Shown here: positions 52,050 to 61,074 of the stretch, one piece after another
Layout of the letters: the number at the start of each line of letters is the position of its first letter
Numbering within the stretch: the first letter of the stretch is position 1
Assembly (NCBI RefSeq): GCF_002733955.1
Contig: NZ_NVXQ01000027.1
Location: 1 to 64,000 of the forward strand
Reading direction: 5' to 3'
Source of the DNA: Hoeflea sp.
Lineage (GTDB): Bacteria; Pseudomonadota; Alphaproteobacteria; Rhizobiales; Rhizobiaceae
Length of the DNA stretch: 64,000 nt
The notes under the pieces: model-generated
The model's database searches: none
Seen by the model: only the letters and a program-made list of their open reading frames with translations
What the model was told of the DNA's origin: nothing
Made by a program: the position numbers and the translations under genes

Positions 52050-52670
52050 ATGAAACGCCTGATTTCCTCCGCTTTTCTGGCCCTCTGCCTGATGATGCCT
52101 GCCGCCGTGCAGGCCCAGCCGGCCGGCCAGTCTTCCGCAGAGTCCAAGACTCTGCTGCAAATTCTGTTTCCGCCCTCGAAGAACTACAACAAGTACCGCC
52201 GTTCCGATAAGTCGCCGATCAAGCGCAAGGTGGTGTCTTTCAAGGAAAATCATCCGAAGGGCACGATCGTCATCGATACGTCTGATCGCCGACTTTACCA
52301 CGTGATGGGCAAGGGAAAGGCCATGGCCTACGGCATCGGTGTCGGCCGCGAAGGCTTCACCTGGCAGGGCAAGAACCGTATCACCCGCAAGGCTGAATGG
52401 CCGGGCTGGACGCCGCCAAAGGTGATGCGTGACCGGGTCAGGCGCCAGGAAGGCCGCGTGCTTCCGGCTTACATGCCGGGCGGCCCCGACAACCCGCTGG
52501 GTGCGCGCGCGATGTATATCGGCTCCACCATCTACCGCATTCACGGCACCAATCAGCCCTGGACCATCGGCAAGGCAATGTCCTCGGGCTGCATCCGCAT
52601 GGCCAATGACGACGTCGAGCATCTTTATGAAAAGGTGGATGTTGGCACCAGGGTCATTGTCCGCAAATAA
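52050..52670 (+). CDS. Small exported L,D-transpeptidase (YkuD domain)
   Basis: A 206-residue ErfK/YbiS-type enzyme. A signal peptide spans residues 1-22 ('LISSAFLALCLMMPAAVQA'). The YkuD domain runs from about residue 80 with 'GTIVIDTSDRRLYHVMG', H175 in 'YRIHGTNQPWTIG', and the nucleophile C191 in 'MSSGCIRM'. Such proteins crosslink peptidoglycan or attach proteins to it. The start at 52050 is set by the signal peptide. A terminator follows 28 bases after the stop. Confidence 0.92.
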   Translation: MKRLISSAFLALCLMMPAAVQAQPAGQSSAESKTLLQILFPPSKNYNKYRRSDKSPIKRKVVSFKENHPKGTIVIDTSDRRLYHVMGKGKAMAYGIGVGREGFTWQGKNRITRKAEWPGWTPPKVMRDRVRRQEGRVLPAYMPGGPDNPLGARAMYIGSTIYRIHGTNQPWTIGKAMSSGCIRMANDDVEHLYEKVDVGTRVIVRK

Positions 52671-52697
52671 GTGACCAACGATTACCATCCAAACATG

Positions 52698-52724
52698 AAA
52701 CCGGCCGCAATGGCCGGTTTTTTT
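52698..52724 (+). terminator. Bidirectional intrinsic terminator
   Basis: AAACCGGCC (52698-52706) pairs with GGCCGGTTT (52712-52720), and TTTT follows. It lies between the L,D-transpeptidase (plus) and the PNPOx-type gene (minus) and can serve both. Confidence 0.9.
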
Positions 52725-52725
52725 G

Positions 52726-53334
52726 TCACCAAAGGCTGTTTTTTGCCCGCTCCGGCCATTCCCGGTCATAACTCTGACTGTCGAAATCCTGCTTGAGCTC
52801 GCGCATCAGACTGCCGGGCGTGGGAAGCCCTGCCGGATCGGACCAGGTGGAACTGTCCCAGATCTGCGCGCGCATCAGCGCCCTGGCACACTGAAAATAG
52901 ATCTCGTTGATGGTGATGATGATGACGGTCCGCGGCGGCTTGCCTTCCGTGGCGAGGTTCGCCAGCAGATCCGCATCCACCGAAATTTCCGCCCGGCCGT
53001 TGATCCTCAGCGTGCTGTTGGATCCGGGGATCAGGAACAGCAGCGCAACCCGCCCGTCGCGCACGATATTGCGCAGCGAATCGATCCGGTTGTTGCCGCG
53101 CCTGTCGGCCAGCAACAATGTCCGGTCATCCTTGATGGCGACCACCTGCCCCGGATCACCACGCGGCGAACAATCCAGCCCCTCCGGCCCGCAGGTCGCC
53201 AGCGCCATCAGCGGCGAAGCTTCGATCAGCTTTCTATAGCCGGAGGTCAGACGGTCGCTGACCTTGATCCGTGAAGCTTCCCCGGTCTCTCCGTAGATCG
53301 CCTCAAGTTCCGCCACTGTCTGGATGAGTGTCAC
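52726..53334 (-). CDS. Pyridoxamine 5'-phosphate oxidase-family flavoprotein
   Basis: A 202-residue split-barrel FMN-binding protein. Supporting segments are 'LMALATCGPEGLDCSPRGDPGQVV', 'RTLLLADRRGNNRIDSLRNIV' and 'RVALLFLIPGSNSTLRINGRAEIS', typical of the PNPOx-like MSMEG_1061 group. It is not the vitamin B6 PdxH enzyme. The substrate is unknown. It starts at a GTG that overlaps the stop codon of the upstream hydrolase gene, so the two form an operon. Confidence 0.82.
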   Translation of the reverse strand: MTLIQTVAELEAIYGETGEASRIKVSDRLTSGYRKLIEASPLMALATCGPEGLDCSPRGDPGQVVAIKDDRTLLLADRRGNNRIDSLRNIVRDGRVALLFLIPGSNSTLRINGRAEISVDADLLANLATEGKPPRTVIIITINEIYFQCARALMRAQIWDSSTWSDPAGLPTPGSLMRELKQDFDSQSYDREWPERAKNSLW

Positions 53335-54317
53335 GCGAGCCTCCGGGGTCTCCTGCTTTGGCTGGCCGCAACACTATCGCCTTGCTGCCCGGATGGAAGT
53401 GGCAGATCGAGGATTTCGGCTTCCTTCGCCGCTTCGCCGAGAAATTCGACAACCGCACGTGTCACCGGTTCCGCGGACACGATGCGGCGGTGGCCGAAGC
53501 CATTGGCCTTGACCAGCCGGACATGCGATCCGGTGCGCGCAATTGCTTCGGCATTGGTATAGGCCACTTCCTTGTCATCCTCGGCATGGATCACCAGGGT
53601 GCGGATCTTGAGATCATGCATCATCCGGTCCACGCGGAATTCCGACAGCGGACGGCCCGCGAAGCGCAGCACCTGGCGTTCAAAGGCGTTTTGCGCTGCA
53701 GCGCCGAGCCCCATCAGCTTGCCGGCCCAGCGGAACACATCGTTCATGTCCGAGGGCGCCGCAATGGTGACGATACGGTCCGGCCGCCGCTGCGGCACAT
53801 GCAGGATCGAGCCCGCGGCCGCTGCCATCACCGAGGGACCGCCAAAGGAATGGCCGACAAAGGCATCAAATGCCCCGTGCTGGCGCCAGGCCGCATCGAT
53901 CGCCTCCACCGCCTTGCCCAGATGCAACGCCCGCCCGCTCGAGGCGCCGTGCCCCGGCAGATCGAGACAGACCACGGTGTGCCCTGCAGCCACCAGTGCA
54001 TCGGCAAGCGTGACCATGTGATCGCTGCGCGAGCGGTAGCCGTGCACCACCAGAATTTTCTGTCCGGTCGCTGCCGCAGACGCCGGCCGGAACACATGGG
54101 TCGCGATCACGCTGCCGGGAATCACCAGCTGGACGGTTTCACTTTCGGCCATTCGCGCCTTGGCGCGTTCGAGCGCCTTGCGCTCCTTCTCGCTCTGCGG
54201 CTTGGTCGAGCGGGTGCGGGTGAACAGCCAGAACGCCAGTTCACCGGCCTTTTGCGGCGATTGCGCAGCAACCAGACGAAGCGCTGCACGGGTGACCTTT
54301 ACAACAAGAGATGCCAT
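53331..54317 (-). CDS. Alpha/beta hydrolase under MarR control
   Basis: A 328-residue alpha/beta hydrolase: oxyanion region 'VVHGYRSRSDHM', nucleophile elbow 'VGHSFGGPS' and catalytic His region 'NGFGHRRIV'. The ATG at 54317 is preferred over an upstream in-frame start at 54341 that would reach into the operator. It diverges from a MarR gene across 46 bases holding dyad sequences. The substrate is unknown. Confidence 0.85.
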   Translation of the reverse strand: MASLVVKVTRAALRLVAAQSPQKAGELAFWLFTRTRSTKPQSEKERKALERAKARMAESETVQLVIPGSVIATHVFRPASAAATGQKILVVHGYRSRSDHMVTLADALVAAGHTVVCLDLPGHGASSGRALHLGKAVEAIDAAWRQHGAFDAFVGHSFGGPSVMAAAAGSILHVPQRRPDRIVTIAAPSDMNDVFRWAGKLMGLGAAAQNAFERQVLRFAGRPLSEFRVDRMMHDLKIRTLVIHAEDDKEVAYTNAEAIARTGSHVRLVKANGFGHRRIVSAEPVTRAVVEFLGEAAKEAEILDLPLPSGQQGDSVAASQSRRPRRLA

Positions 54318-54335
54318 AGTGGGCTTTCCAGATTG

Positions 54336-54361
54336 GTTCAACTATGAACAGAATTGTACAA
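54336..54361. promoter_or_regulatory. Putative MarR operator between the hydrolase and marR
   Basis: GTTCA-ACTA-TGAAC (54336-54349) and the palindrome TTGTACAA (54354-54361) lie side by side in the 46-base divergent promoter region; a further AACCATGAAC half-site overlaps the marR start. This is the usual setting for an autoregulatory MarR protein. Confidence 0.55.
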
Positions 54362-54363
54362 CC

Positions 54364-54864
54364 ATGAACAAAAAGCAAGCCCTGCCCTGGGACAACCCGC
54401 GTTTTCACAACTGGATTGCCGTGGGGCGCGCCTGTCAGGTGATGGGCTTGGCGCTGGCGCGCGCGCTGGCGCCGCTCGACCTGAAGCCCCCGCACCTTGA
54501 TATTCTGGTCAACCTTTACCGCACGCCGGGCATCTCGCAGCAGGATCTGGCCGACAAGCTTCTGGTCGGGCGCTCGAACCTCTCCATGCTTCTGCCGCAG
54601 CTGGAAAAACGCGGCCTTCTGGTCAGAAGCAATGATCCCCAGGACCGCCGCATCCTGCGCCTCGAGTTGACGCCGGAGGGAACCAGACTCACCGAGGAAG
54701 CCATCGTCATTCAGTCTCAGATCATCGACCGCGCCATGAAAACTGCGGACACTGACGAATGCAATCTGGTTGGCGAAGTCATGACCCGCATCATCCGCGA
54801 ACTGACAACGAGTGATACCGAAAAACAGCAGGACGCCGGCAAGTCTCTTCAAAAAAACGCTTGA
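54364..54864 (+). CDS. MarR-family transcriptional regulator
   Basis: A 166-residue MarR regulator with the winged-helix core 'GISQQDLADKLLVGRSNLSMLLPQLEKRGLLVRSNDPQDRRILRLELTPEG' (recognition helix, wing, and D-R-R). The start at 54364 is set by length and by the divergent promoter. It probably represses itself and the divergent hydrolase-PNPOx operon. Confidence 0.9.
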   Translation: MNKKQALPWDNPRFHNWIAVGRACQVMGLALARALAPLDLKPPHLDILVNLYRTPGISQQDLADKLLVGRSNLSMLLPQLEKRGLLVRSNDPQDRRILRLELTPEGTRLTEEAIVIQSQIIDRAMKTADTDECNLVGEVMTRIIRELTTSDTEKQQDAGKSLQKNA

Positions 54865-54873
54865 ACCGCGCGG

Positions 54874-55242
54874 TCAGAAAATTCTCGACATGCCCTTGTC
54901 TGCGAGCTCTGCGATATATTCGGCCCAGCGCTCCTCTTTGGCTTCACCCAGTTCGGACAGGAATGCCCAGGTGAAGATGCCGGTGTCATGGCTGTCGTCA
55001 AACACCAGTCTGACTGCATAATTGCCGACCGGCAGAACCTTGGAAATGGTCACTTCCGACTTGCCGCCCACGGTCACCCTTTGCCCCGGCGCGTGTCCCT
55101 GCACTTCCGCCGACGGCGAACGAACCCGCAGCAATTCGGCTTCGATCTCGTAGGACCGGCCGTCGTTGAACCGGACCGTCAGCATCCTGCGATCGGGAGA
55201 TACCCGCAATTCCTTCGGCCATGCAGTTTCATGGTTGCTCAT
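54874..55242 (-). CDS. DUF971 (GBBH-like N-terminal domain) protein
   Basis: A 122-residue single-domain protein: 'WPKELRVSPDRRMLTVRFNDGRSYEIEAELLRVRSPSAEVQGH' with a C-terminal 'VRLVFDDSHDTGIFTWAFL'. This is the stand-alone form of the domain at the N-terminus of gamma-butyrobetaine dioxygenase, such as the enzyme at 63084. In eukaryotic and some bacterial cases the domain links to iron-sulfur assembly, but the role is uncertain. It converges with the marR gene. Confidence 0.85.
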   Translation of the reverse strand: MSNHETAWPKELRVSPDRRMLTVRFNDGRSYEIEAELLRVRSPSAEVQGHAPGQRVTVGGKSEVTISKVLPVGNYAVRLVFDDSHDTGIFTWAFLSELGEAKEERWAEYIAELADKGMSRIF

Positions 55243-55407
55243 AGGTCCGGTCCTCGCATAAACGCTTCGTCACGCTGATCTAGAACCGATCCGGCAGCTT
55301 CACAAGCCAAACCGGACATACTTCATCCCGGTCGTCTTGACGCGGGCCCTTGACGCGGCACCCGGCGATGACGACATTGCAATTTAGAGAATGAAGGATC
55401 ATCCGCC

Positions 55408-56421
55408 ATGGAAGCCACCGCTGCCCCGATCATGATTGACCCGTTTGGACGGTCGGTGGACTATCTGCGTGTTTCGGTCACCGACCGATGCGATTTCCGC
55501 TGCACCTATTGCATGGCGGAAAACATGACATTTCTGCCCAAGAAGGACCTTCTGACGCTGGAGGAACTGGATCGGGTGTGCACGGTCTTTGTCGAAAAGG
55601 GCGTGCGCAAGATCCGCCTCACCGGCGGCGAGCCGCTGGTGCGCAAGAACATCATGCAGTTCGTCCGCCAGATCGGACGCCACATCGATGCCGGCCGCAT
55701 GGATGAGCTGACGCTGACCACCAATGGATCGCAACTCGCAAGGTTTTCGTCCGAACTCTACGATTGCGGCGTTCGCCGCATCAATGTCTCCATCGACACG
55801 CTTGACCCGGACAAGTTCCGCAAGATCACCCGCTGGGGCGAATTGAGCAAGGTGCTCGAAGGTATCCGTGCAGCCCAGGCCGCAGGCTTGAAGATCAAGC
55901 TCAACGCCGTGGCGCTCAAGGGTTTCAACGACACTGAAATTCCCGAGATGCTCAGATGGGCTCACGGCCAGGGCATGGACATGACGGTGATCGAAACCAT
56001 GCCGATGGGGGAGATCGACGAGGACCGCACCGATCAGTACATGCCGCTGTCGCTGCTCAGAAGCAATCTCGCGCGCCAGTTCACGCTCGAAGACATCCCC
56101 TACCAGACCGGCGGCCCGGCCCGTTATGTCCGCGTGGCGGAGACCGGCGGCAAGCTCGGCTTCATCACCCCGATGACCCACAATTTCTGCGAAAGCTGCA
56201 ACCGTGTCCGGCTGACCTGCACCGGCACGCTCTACATGTGCCTCGGTCAGAACGACGCGGCCGACTTGCGCGTGCCGCTCAGAGCGTCGGAAGGCAACGA
56301 GCTGTTGTCCGCGGCCATTGACGAAGCCATCACCCGCAAACCCAAGGGCCACGACTTCATTATCGACCGCACCACCAAGCAGCCCGCGGTCTCCCGCCAC
56401 ATGAGCGTGACCGGCGGCTGA
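55408..56421 (+). CDS. moaA: GTP 3',8-cyclase, molybdenum cofactor biosynthesis
   Basis: A 337-residue radical-SAM enzyme for the first step of molybdopterin synthesis. The N-terminal cluster site is C28-x3-C32-x2-C35 ('[13 protein letters not shown]'), the C-terminal cluster uses '[15 protein letters not shown]', and the protein ends in Gly-Gly as MoaA does. No moaC or moe genes lie next to it. Confidence 0.95.
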   Translation: MEATAAPIMIDPFGRSVDYLRVSVTDRCDFRCTYCMAENMTFLPKKDLLTLEELDRVCTVFVEKGVRKIRLTGGEPLVRKNIMQFVRQIGRHIDAGRMDELTLTTNGSQLARFSSELYDCGVRRINVSIDTLDPDKFRKITRWGELSKVLEGIRAAQAAGLKIKLNAVALKGFNDTEIPEMLRWAHGQGMDMTVIETMPMGEIDEDRTDQYMPLSLLRSNLARQFTLEDIPYQTGGPARYVRVAETGGKLGFITPMTHNFCESCNRVRLTCTGTLYMCLGQNDAADLRVPLRASEGNELLSAAIDEAITRKPKGHDFIIDRTTKQPAVSRHMSVTGG

Positions 56422-56435
56422 TCTTCCTGCAATGA

Positions 56436-56453
56436 CCGGGCCTCTCGGCCCGG
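56436..56453 (+). terminator. Hairpin after moaA
   Basis: CCGGGCC (56436-56442) pairs with GGCCCGG (56447-56453) around TCTC. There is no T run, so function as a terminator is only possible. Confidence 0.35.
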
Positions 56454-56579
56454 GCGCGGCCCGCGACTGATCAATTTCCGTGATGGACCGGCAGTCTCGC
56501 GTGACTGTGTCCCCCCTTGCAACGATGTTAGGGTGAAGCTCAAGCCAGCGATTCCACGCTGCCAATTTCCGGATGTATC

Positions 56580-57488
56580 ATGGCATTTTCCAGCAACATG
56601 CGCGGCGCGTTGTTCATGTCCCTGTCAATGGCGGGCTTCACCTTCAACGATTCGATCGTCAAGCTGCTGACCGGTGACATCTCCGTTGCCCAGGTGATGT
56701 TTCTGCGTGGAGTGGTCGCCACCCTTCTGATCTTTCTCCTGGCCAGACACCGCAAGGCCTTGCGCCCGCTGTCGGTCCTGCGTGATCGCTGGATCGCTCT
56801 GAGGGTTGTGGGAGAAACCGGAGGCACACTGACATTTCTGGTTGGTCTTTCCCACATCCCGCTCGCCAATGCATCGGCCATTCTTCAGGCTCTGCCATTG
56901 GCGGTGACCATGGGAGCGGCGATCTTTCTGGCCGAGCCGGTGGGCTGGCGCCGCTGGGGCGCCATTCTGGCCGGTTTTGCCGGTGTCCTGATCATCGTTC
57001 GACCGGGCCTTGAGGGCTTTTCGCCCTTCTCGCTGATGATTGTCGGCACCGTCATCTTCGCCGCAACGCGCGACATCGCCACCCGCAAGGTCAACGCGGC
57101 CATTCCGTCCCTGTATCTTTCGACAGTCACCGCAGCGGCCGTCGCCATAGCCGGGCTGTTGCTGATTCCGCCGATGGGCGGCTGGAAACCGGTCTCCGCA
57201 TCCGATCTGGCCTTGATCAGCCTGGCGGCCTGCCTGCTGCTGGTTGGCTACCAGTTCATCATCATGTCGATGCGCGAGGGCGAAATCTCCTTCATCGCCC
57301 CCTTCCGCTACACAGGCTTTCTCTGGGCCCTGTTGCTGGGGATGGCGGTGTTTGGAGAATACCCAGACATCTACATGGTTACCGGCGGACTTGTCGTGAT
57401 CGGCTCGGGCCTCTACACGCTTTACCGCGAACGGATCAAGAGCACAGCCAAGCCGGCAACCCGTGCCCCGGCGCGTCACTCACCATGA
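56580..57488 (+). CDS. DMT-superfamily (EamA) transporter
   Basis: A 302-residue membrane protein with ten predicted helices arranged as two EamA repeats ('GALFMSLSMAGFTFNDSIVKLL' in the first; 'SLMIVGTVIFAATRDIATRK' starting the second). Substrates of such drug/metabolite exporters cannot be predicted. Its last 9 bases overlap the opposite-strand small Cys-rich ORF. Confidence 0.88.
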   Translation: MAFSSNMRGALFMSLSMAGFTFNDSIVKLLTGDISVAQVMFLRGVVATLLIFLLARHRKALRPLSVLRDRWIALRVVGETGGTLTFLVGLSHIPLANASAILQALPLAVTMGAAIFLAEPVGWRRWGAILAGFAGVLIIVRPGLEGFSPFSLMIVGTVIFAATRDIATRKVNAAIPSLYLSTVTAAAVAIAGLLLIPPMGGWKPVSASDLALISLAACLLLVGYQFIIMSMREGEISFIAPFRYTGFLWALLLGMAVFGEYPDIYMVTGGLVVIGSGLYTLYRERIKSTAKPATRAPARHSP

Positions 57489-57716
57489 GCAAAGCACAGG
57501 CTTGTTCGAATCAGTTTTCCGGGTCGCGCCACCGCCGGGGGCGGAGTTGCCTGCCGGTAGACGAGAATCCTCGCCGGCTTCAACACAGGCGGGCGGCTCT
57601 GGCTTCATCCGGGCCGATGCTTCGCCCTCCAGCCCAAGGAGCAACTTGATATGCAAGCAGCTTCCCCACTTCACGTCACAGAACGGGCATCGGTCGACTT
57701 CGCTTTTGTCGGTCAT
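57480..57716 (-). CDS. Small Cys/His-rich protein, possible zinc knuckle
   Basis: Encodes 78 residues beginning 'MTDKSEVDRCPFCDVKWGSC'. The pattern C10-x2-C13-x6-C20-x-H22 looks like a small metal-binding knuckle, then 'IKLLLGLEGEASARMKPEP'. The remainder is low-complexity. The cysteine spacing favours a real gene, but the ribosome-binding site is weak and I recognise no family. It overlaps the DMT transporter tail on the other strand. Confidence 0.42.
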   Translation of the reverse strand: MTDKSEVDRCPFCDVKWGSCLHIKLLLGLEGEASARMKPEPPACVEAGEDSRLPAGNSAPGGGATRKTDSNKPVLCSW

Positions 57717-57931
57717 ACGGCGTCACCTACCCCAAACAATAGACCCGACCGAGAGTCGGTGAATTCTACCGCACTCAAGTTCTCAATCCAGAATCGCAAA
57801 GTAATTCCTATTGCATTGCCATGCAACTCCGGTGTCCGAATGCCCCATGACAGCAATGAGCAATCAACCGGATCCGCGGTTCAGTCGGATTTCGATTGCA
57901 TCTCCACTCCTGAAGCCACAAAACACACCCG

Positions 57932-59158
57932 ATGAACAAGACAGTCTTTCTCAATCGCACAACCCCGCCGCACATTGCCACGCTCGTGGTGATCGCAGGG
58001 CTGAGCGCGTTGAACATGAACCTCATTCTTCCCTCGCTTCCGGGCATCTCCACCTATTACCAGGCCGACTATGCCCTGGTTCAGCTGGCCGTATCGGGAT
58101 ACCTGGCCGTGACCGGTCTGCTGCAGCTGATCATCGGCCCGTTGTCGGACCGCTATGGCCGGCGCCCGGTGATGATCGTGAGCCTCTGCATCTTTCTCGT
58201 GGCCACGGCTCTTACGCCGTTTGCGCCCAGCATCGAGGCATTTCTGGCCATCCGCATGCTGCAGGCCGCAGTGGTCTCCGGCATGGTGCTGTCGCGGGCC
58301 GTGGTACGCGACATTGTCGGCCCCGAGCAGGCAGCCTCGATGATCGGCTATGTCACCATGGGCATGACACTGGCGCCGATGATAGGGCCGGCCCTGGGCG
58401 GCGTCATGGAGGAACTGTTCGGCTGGCAGTCGGTGTTTGCGCTGCTGTTTGTTTTCGGCCTGGGAGCTTTCGTTCTGTTGCTCACCGATCTGGGAGAAAC
58501 CAACCATAACCGCTCGTCCAGCATGCTGGCGCAATTCGGCGCCTATCCGGAACTGCTTCGTTCACGCCGGTTCTGGGGCTATTCGCTGACAGCCACCTTT
58601 GCATCGGGATCGTTCTTTTCGTTCCTGGGCGGCGGCCCGTTCGTGGCCACCAGGATCCTCGACATGGAGCCGTCCGAACTGGGGTTCTATTTCGTGTTCA
58701 TCGCGCTTGGATACATGACCGGGAATTTCATATCCGGCCGCTTTGCCAGCCGCATCGGCATCAACCGCATGATGGTGACGGGCTGCATCATTGCCACGTT
58801 CGGCATGACCGTGACACTGGTGCTGTTTCTCGCCGGACAGTGGCACCCGTTGTCGTTTTTCGGCCCGATCTTCTTCCTCGGGCTTGGAAACGGGGTCACG
58901 CTGCCCAGCGCCAATGCCGGTATTGTCAGTGTCCGCCCGCATCTGGCCGGGTCGGCCTCGGGCCTCGGCGGCGCAATGATGATCGGCGGCGGCGCGGCCC
59001 TGTCCGCCCTGGCCGGTGCAATCATGTCGCCCGAAACAGGCCCCTACCCGCTGATCACCGTCATGCTGATCTCCTGTATCCTTTCCATTTTCGCAACGCT
59101 TTACGTCATCCGGGTCGAGAGCAGCCTCGCCGCCGATGCAAGGATTGACGGGGCCTGA
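57932..59158 (+). CDS. MFS multidrug transporter, Bcr/CflA family
   Basis: A 408-residue, 12-helix major facilitator. The motif A loop is 'GPLSDRYGRRPVMI', and 'LSRAVVRDIVGPEQAASMIGYVTMGMTLAPMIGPALGG' is the Bcr/CflA motif C-like stretch. The family exports bicyclomycin, chloramphenicol or sulfonamide-type compounds. The actual substrate is unknown. Confidence 0.92.
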   Translation: MNKTVFLNRTTPPHIATLVVIAGLSALNMNLILPSLPGISTYYQADYALVQLAVSGYLAVTGLLQLIIGPLSDRYGRRPVMIVSLCIFLVATALTPFAPSIEAFLAIRMLQAAVVSGMVLSRAVVRDIVGPEQAASMIGYVTMGMTLAPMIGPALGGVMEELFGWQSVFALLFVFGLGAFVLLLTDLGETNHNRSSSMLAQFGAYPELLRSRRFWGYSLTATFASGSFFSFLGGGPFVATRILDMEPSELGFYFVFIALGYMTGNFISGRFASRIGINRMMVTGCIIATFGMTVTLVLFLAGQWHPLSFFGPIFFLGLGNGVTLPSANAGIVSVRPHLAGSASGLGGAMMIGGGAALSALAGAIMSPETGPYPLITVMLISCILSIFATLYVIRVESSLAADARIDGA

Positions 59159-59172
59159 CCCCGACACGGTGC

Positions 59173-59199
59173 ACCGCCGGCATCGTCACGGCCGGCGGT
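59173..59199 (+). terminator. Hairpin after the MFS gene
   Basis: ACCGCCGGC (59173-59181) pairs perfectly with GCCGGCGGT (59191-59199). No T run follows, so it could be a terminator with Rho help or an mRNA-stability element. Confidence 0.4.
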
Positions 59200-59372
59200 A
59201 CCGTCGCCCTTGCTGAATATCTTACCTGAACTGGCTTTGGGTAAGCTTGCATTTCCTGTTGCAATCGCCCGCAAAACAGTGGGAATATCCGTCCCAGCGC
59301 GGTGAACACCACCTGCGATCATGGGAATGCGGCGGTCAACAAGCCGCAATCCTGCCAACAGAGAGGACACCT

Positions 59373-60170
59373 ATGTTTATTTCCAAACGCATCACGCTGG
59401 CAGTCTCCGCTGCAGCCCTCATCCTGTCGATGGGCGCAGCGGCCCAGGCAGCCAGCCATGGCGGCATCAAGAAGGTCGTCATCGGCACCGAAGGCGCCTA
59501 CCCTCCCTTCAACAATCTCGAATCCGATGGCAGCCTCGTCGGCTTCGACATCGACATCGCCAAGGCGCTGTGTGAAGAGATGAAGGTCGAGTGCGAATTT
59601 GTCACCCAGGATTGGGACGGCATCATTCCGGCTCTTCTCGCTGGCAAGTTCGACGCCATCATCGCCTCGATGTCGATCACCGAGGAACGCAAGGAGAAGG
59701 TCGACTTCACCAACAAGTACTACAACACGCCGCCGGCCATCGCCGTGCCGAAGGACAGCCCGATCACCGAGGCGACCGACGCCGGTCTCGCCGGCAAGGT
59801 GATTGGTGCGCAGTCTTCGACCACCCACTCCAACTACGCCGAAGAGAAGCTGCCGTCGGCCGAGCTCAAGCTCTACCCGACTCCGGACGAGTACAAGCTC
59901 GACATCGATTCCGGCCGTGTCGACGCGGTGATCGACGATGTCATCGTGCTCTCCGAATGGCTCAAGTCCGATGCCGGCACCTGCTGCAAGCTGCTTGGCA
60001 CGCTGACGCCTGATCCGGTGATCAACGGCGAAGGCGCCGGCATTGCCATCCGCAAGGGCGAAACCGAGCTGCGTGACATGTTTAACACGGCCATCGCCGC
60101 AATCCGTGCAAGCGGCACCTACAAGGAAATCAACGACAAGTATTTTGACGTTGATGTCTATGGCGACTAA
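59373..60170 (+). CDS. Polar amino-acid ABC transporter substrate-binding protein
   Basis: A 265-residue periplasmic binding protein (SBP_bac_3, lysine/arginine/ornithine type). A signal peptide ends near 'AAQAASHGG'. The ligand site is in 'TEGAYPPFNNLESDGSLVGFDIDIAKALCEE' and 'DWDGIIPALLAGKFDAIIASMSITEERKEKVDFT'. It has a C-terminal cysteine pair ('TCCKLLG'). GAGAGGA precedes the ATG at 59373. It is followed by two permease genes. Confidence 0.9.
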   Translation: MFISKRITLAVSAAALILSMGAAAQAASHGGIKKVVIGTEGAYPPFNNLESDGSLVGFDIDIAKALCEEMKVECEFVTQDWDGIIPALLAGKFDAIIASMSITEERKEKVDFTNKYYNTPPAIAVPKDSPITEATDAGLAGKVIGAQSSTTHSNYAEEKLPSAELKLYPTPDEYKLDIDSGRVDAVIDDVIVLSEWLKSDAGTCCKLLGTLTPDPVINGEGAGIAIRKGETELRDMFNTAIAAIRASGTYKEINDKYFDVDVYGD

Positions 60171-60201
60171 GCCGGATAGTCACCGGTAACCACCGCAAAC
60201 G

Positions 60202-60230
60202 GGCGGCGGGCGAGGCTTTCGTCCGCCGCC
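60202..60230 (+). other. Intercistronic hairpin after the binding-protein gene
   Basis: GGCGGCGGGCG (60202-60212) pairs with CGTCCGCCGCC (60220-60230) with one G-T pair. Without a T tail it may protect the upstream message, giving excess binding protein. Confidence 0.55.
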
Positions 60231-60273
60231 GCACACCAAGACCGCACCAATGCGGCAAGGCTCAGGGGACAGC

Positions 60274-61074
60274 ATGGAACCGACGGCAACGCTGGGAGGC
60301 CAGCTATATGCGTTCGTATCGCTGTTCGATCCGTTCTGTGGTCCTGTCGGGGTGCTCAACCTGTTGCCGGAAGGCTCGCTGCTGTCCTGCGGCGACACCG
60401 GCTGGGGTGACGAGGTCGCGCGCGGCTTCTTCGTCACAATCACCCTGGCGCTCTGCACGCTTCCCATCGGCCTGATCATCGGCCTGTTTCTCGCACTCGC
60501 CAAGCAGACCGACATCCGCTCGCTTCGCGCTGCGGCCGACATCTACACCACCATCTTTCGCGGCCTGCCGGAACTTCTGACCATCTTCATGATCTATTTC
60601 GGCCTGCAGATCGCGGTCCGTGAAGTGGCGATCGCGCTCGGCTTCGAGCGCGGCTTCGACATCAATTCCTTCATTGCCGGCACCATTGCGCTGTCGCTGG
60701 TGTTCTCCGCCTACGCCTCGGAAGTGCTCTCCTCCGCCTTCAAGGCGATCCCCAAGGGCCAGTACGAGGCGGGCCATGCGCTCGGCCTGCGCCCGGGCAA
60801 GACAATGCGGCTGATCATCCTGCCGCAGCTTGTCCGCATCGCCCTGCCCGGCCTGGGCAACCTCTGGATGATCCTGATCAAGGATACCGCGCTGATCTCG
60901 GTGATCGGGCTTGGCGACACGCTGCGCCAGACCGGCATTGCCGCCAAGGTCACCAAGGAAGCCTTCTTCTTCTACGGCACCGCCTGCCTGCTGTTTCTCG
61001 CCTTGGCGATGGCCTCCTCGGTCGTGTTTTCGAAGATCGAGACCCGGGTACGACGTTCGGGGGTGAGCCGATGA
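60274..61074 (+). CDS. Amino-acid ABC transporter permease (HisQ-like)
   Basis: A 266-residue inner-membrane permease of the HisM/Q/ArtM type: 'IYTTIFRGLPELLTIFMIYFGLQIAV' and coupling stretch 'SSAFKAIPKGQYEAGHALGLRPGKTMRLIILPQLVRIALPGLGN'. The ATG at 60274 is chosen over 60250. It overlaps the next permease by 4 bases. Confidence 0.9.
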   Translation: MEPTATLGGQLYAFVSLFDPFCGPVGVLNLLPEGSLLSCGDTGWGDEVARGFFVTITLALCTLPIGLIIGLFLALAKQTDIRSLRAAADIYTTIFRGLPELLTIFMIYFGLQIAVREVAIALGFERGFDINSFIAGTIALSLVFSAYASEVLSSAFKAIPKGQYEAGHALGLRPGKTMRLIILPQLVRIALPGLGNLWMILIKDTALISVIGLGDTLRQTGIAAKVTKEAFFFYGTACLLFLALAMASSVVFSKIETRVRRSGVSR

